Shown here in pieces: positions 6,290 through 6,643 of a stretch of 6,643 bases of DNA (the stretch's first letter is position 1; every line of letters starts with the position of its first letter). The notes beneath the pieces were generated by a model. That model made no database searches, was not told where the DNA came from, and saw only the letters and a program-made list of their open reading frames with translations. A program made the translations under genes and the position numbers. The DNA lies in contig DAHWQF010000189.1 in NCBI GenBank assembly GCA_027334785.1, positions 1-6,643 of the forward strand. The letters run 5' to 3'. This stretch comes from Acidimicrobiaceae bacterium (GTDB lineage: Bacteria; Actinomycetota; Acidimicrobiia; Acidimicrobiales; Palsa-688).

Positions 6290-6643
6290 GTGGCGCCACT
6301 CCAGGTACCGCCTGGGAACGGCACGGCCAGCCTGCAAGCCGTGCCGTCGGGCACCACTCTGCGCACGTACCTGGCTTTCGTGAAGCCACACATCGACCTC
6401 ACCTTCGTGCTCGTAGCGCTCACCGGGAGCATGCTCGCCGCGGCGCGCTCCGGCTCGGCGCCCCTCTGGCGCTTCGTTGGTGCCGCCGTAGCGGTAGGCC
6501 TCCTCAGCGCCGGCGCTGAGTGCTGGACCAACCTGTTGGACCGTGACATGGACGCCGCCATGGCGCGCACCCGACGGCGAGCGCTGCCGAGCAGGCAGAT
6601 AACGGTCCGGAGCGCCGTAAGCCTCGGGGCCCTCCTCACCGGC
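6290..6643 (+). CDS. ctaB: UbiA-family prenyltransferase, probable protoheme IX farnesyltransferase (5' part only)
   Basis: Start of an integral membrane enzyme that probably adds a farnesyl group to protoheme IX to make heme O for terminal oxidases. GTG 6290 is the first plausible start after an in-frame TAA at 6254; its ribosome binding site is weak. The 118 visible residues show a short polar leader, then LRTYLAFVKPHIDLTF (the Lys-Pro entry to helix 1), a first membrane helix at about 36-55, and a second at about 60-80. The signature LLDRDMDAAMARTRRRALPS follows at about 86-105. This is the first Asp-rich, Mg-diphosphate binding motif in the form typical of CtaB (DRDIDAxMxRTxxRPLP). The conserved Asn four residues before the first Asp is Thr here, with Asn one place later. 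The gene runs off the right edge; the family is about 290-310 residues. Another UbiA prenyltransferase is possible. Confidence 0.72.
   Translation, partial: MAPLQVPPGNGTASLQAVPSGTTLRTYLAFVKPHIDLTFVLVALTGSMLAAARSGSAPLWRFVGAAVAVGLLSAGAECWTNLLDRDMDAAMARTRRRALPSRQITVRSAVSLGALLTG

Noticed and set aside
6277..6639. Reverse-strand open frame of 120 codons opposite the prenyltransferase
   Set aside because: The forward frame shows membrane helices and a diagnostic Asp-rich motif. The reverse frame is Arg/Ala-rich with none.

Overview
The window is GC-rich and almost entirely forward-strand. It looks like Actinomycetota (or a close high-GC relative). The reasons are the codon bias, the GTG starts, a TcpC-type transfer protein followed directly by a VirB4-like ATPase, and a heme-o-synthase-like gene at the right edge. 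I cannot name a genus from the sequence alone.

Layout: (1) Left edge to 1027 is a membrane-anchored TcpC/VirB8-like conjugal transfer protein whose frame runs off the left edge. (2) 1029-5327 is a VirB4/TraC-like conjugation ATPase, interrupted in frame by a 579-residue intein at 2472-4208. The intein sits exactly between the Ser and Thr codons of the Walker A motif (GATGSGKS|T). It has splicing blocks at both ends, a two-motif LAGLIDADG homing endonuclease, and an extra region of about 240 residues that looks like a duplicated helix-turn-helix-like module. (3) 5390-5848 is a small hypothetical protein with paired CxxC motifs. (4) 5841-6145 is the wreck of a secreted kelch-repeat gene, with at least two reading-frame changes. 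(5) 6146-6289 is non-coding and holds an 11-bp tandem direct repeat. (6) 6290 to the right edge is the start of a UbiA-family prenyltransferase, most like protoheme IX farnesyltransferase (CtaB).

How they fit together: the first two genes are spaced as an operon (1 nt between stop and start). They encode two core parts of a type IV-like transfer machine: a VirB8-like scaffold and the cytoplasmic motor ATPase. The ATPase precursor cannot have a normal P-loop until the intein excises itself, so motor assembly depends on protein splicing. The zinc-ribbon-like gene follows and may belong to the same transfer unit. The broken kelch gene and the heme-synthesis gene look like a different neighbourhood, so the edge of a mobile or formerly mobile block may lie near 5850-6290. 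No tRNA, rRNA, CRISPR array or insertion sequence was recognised.
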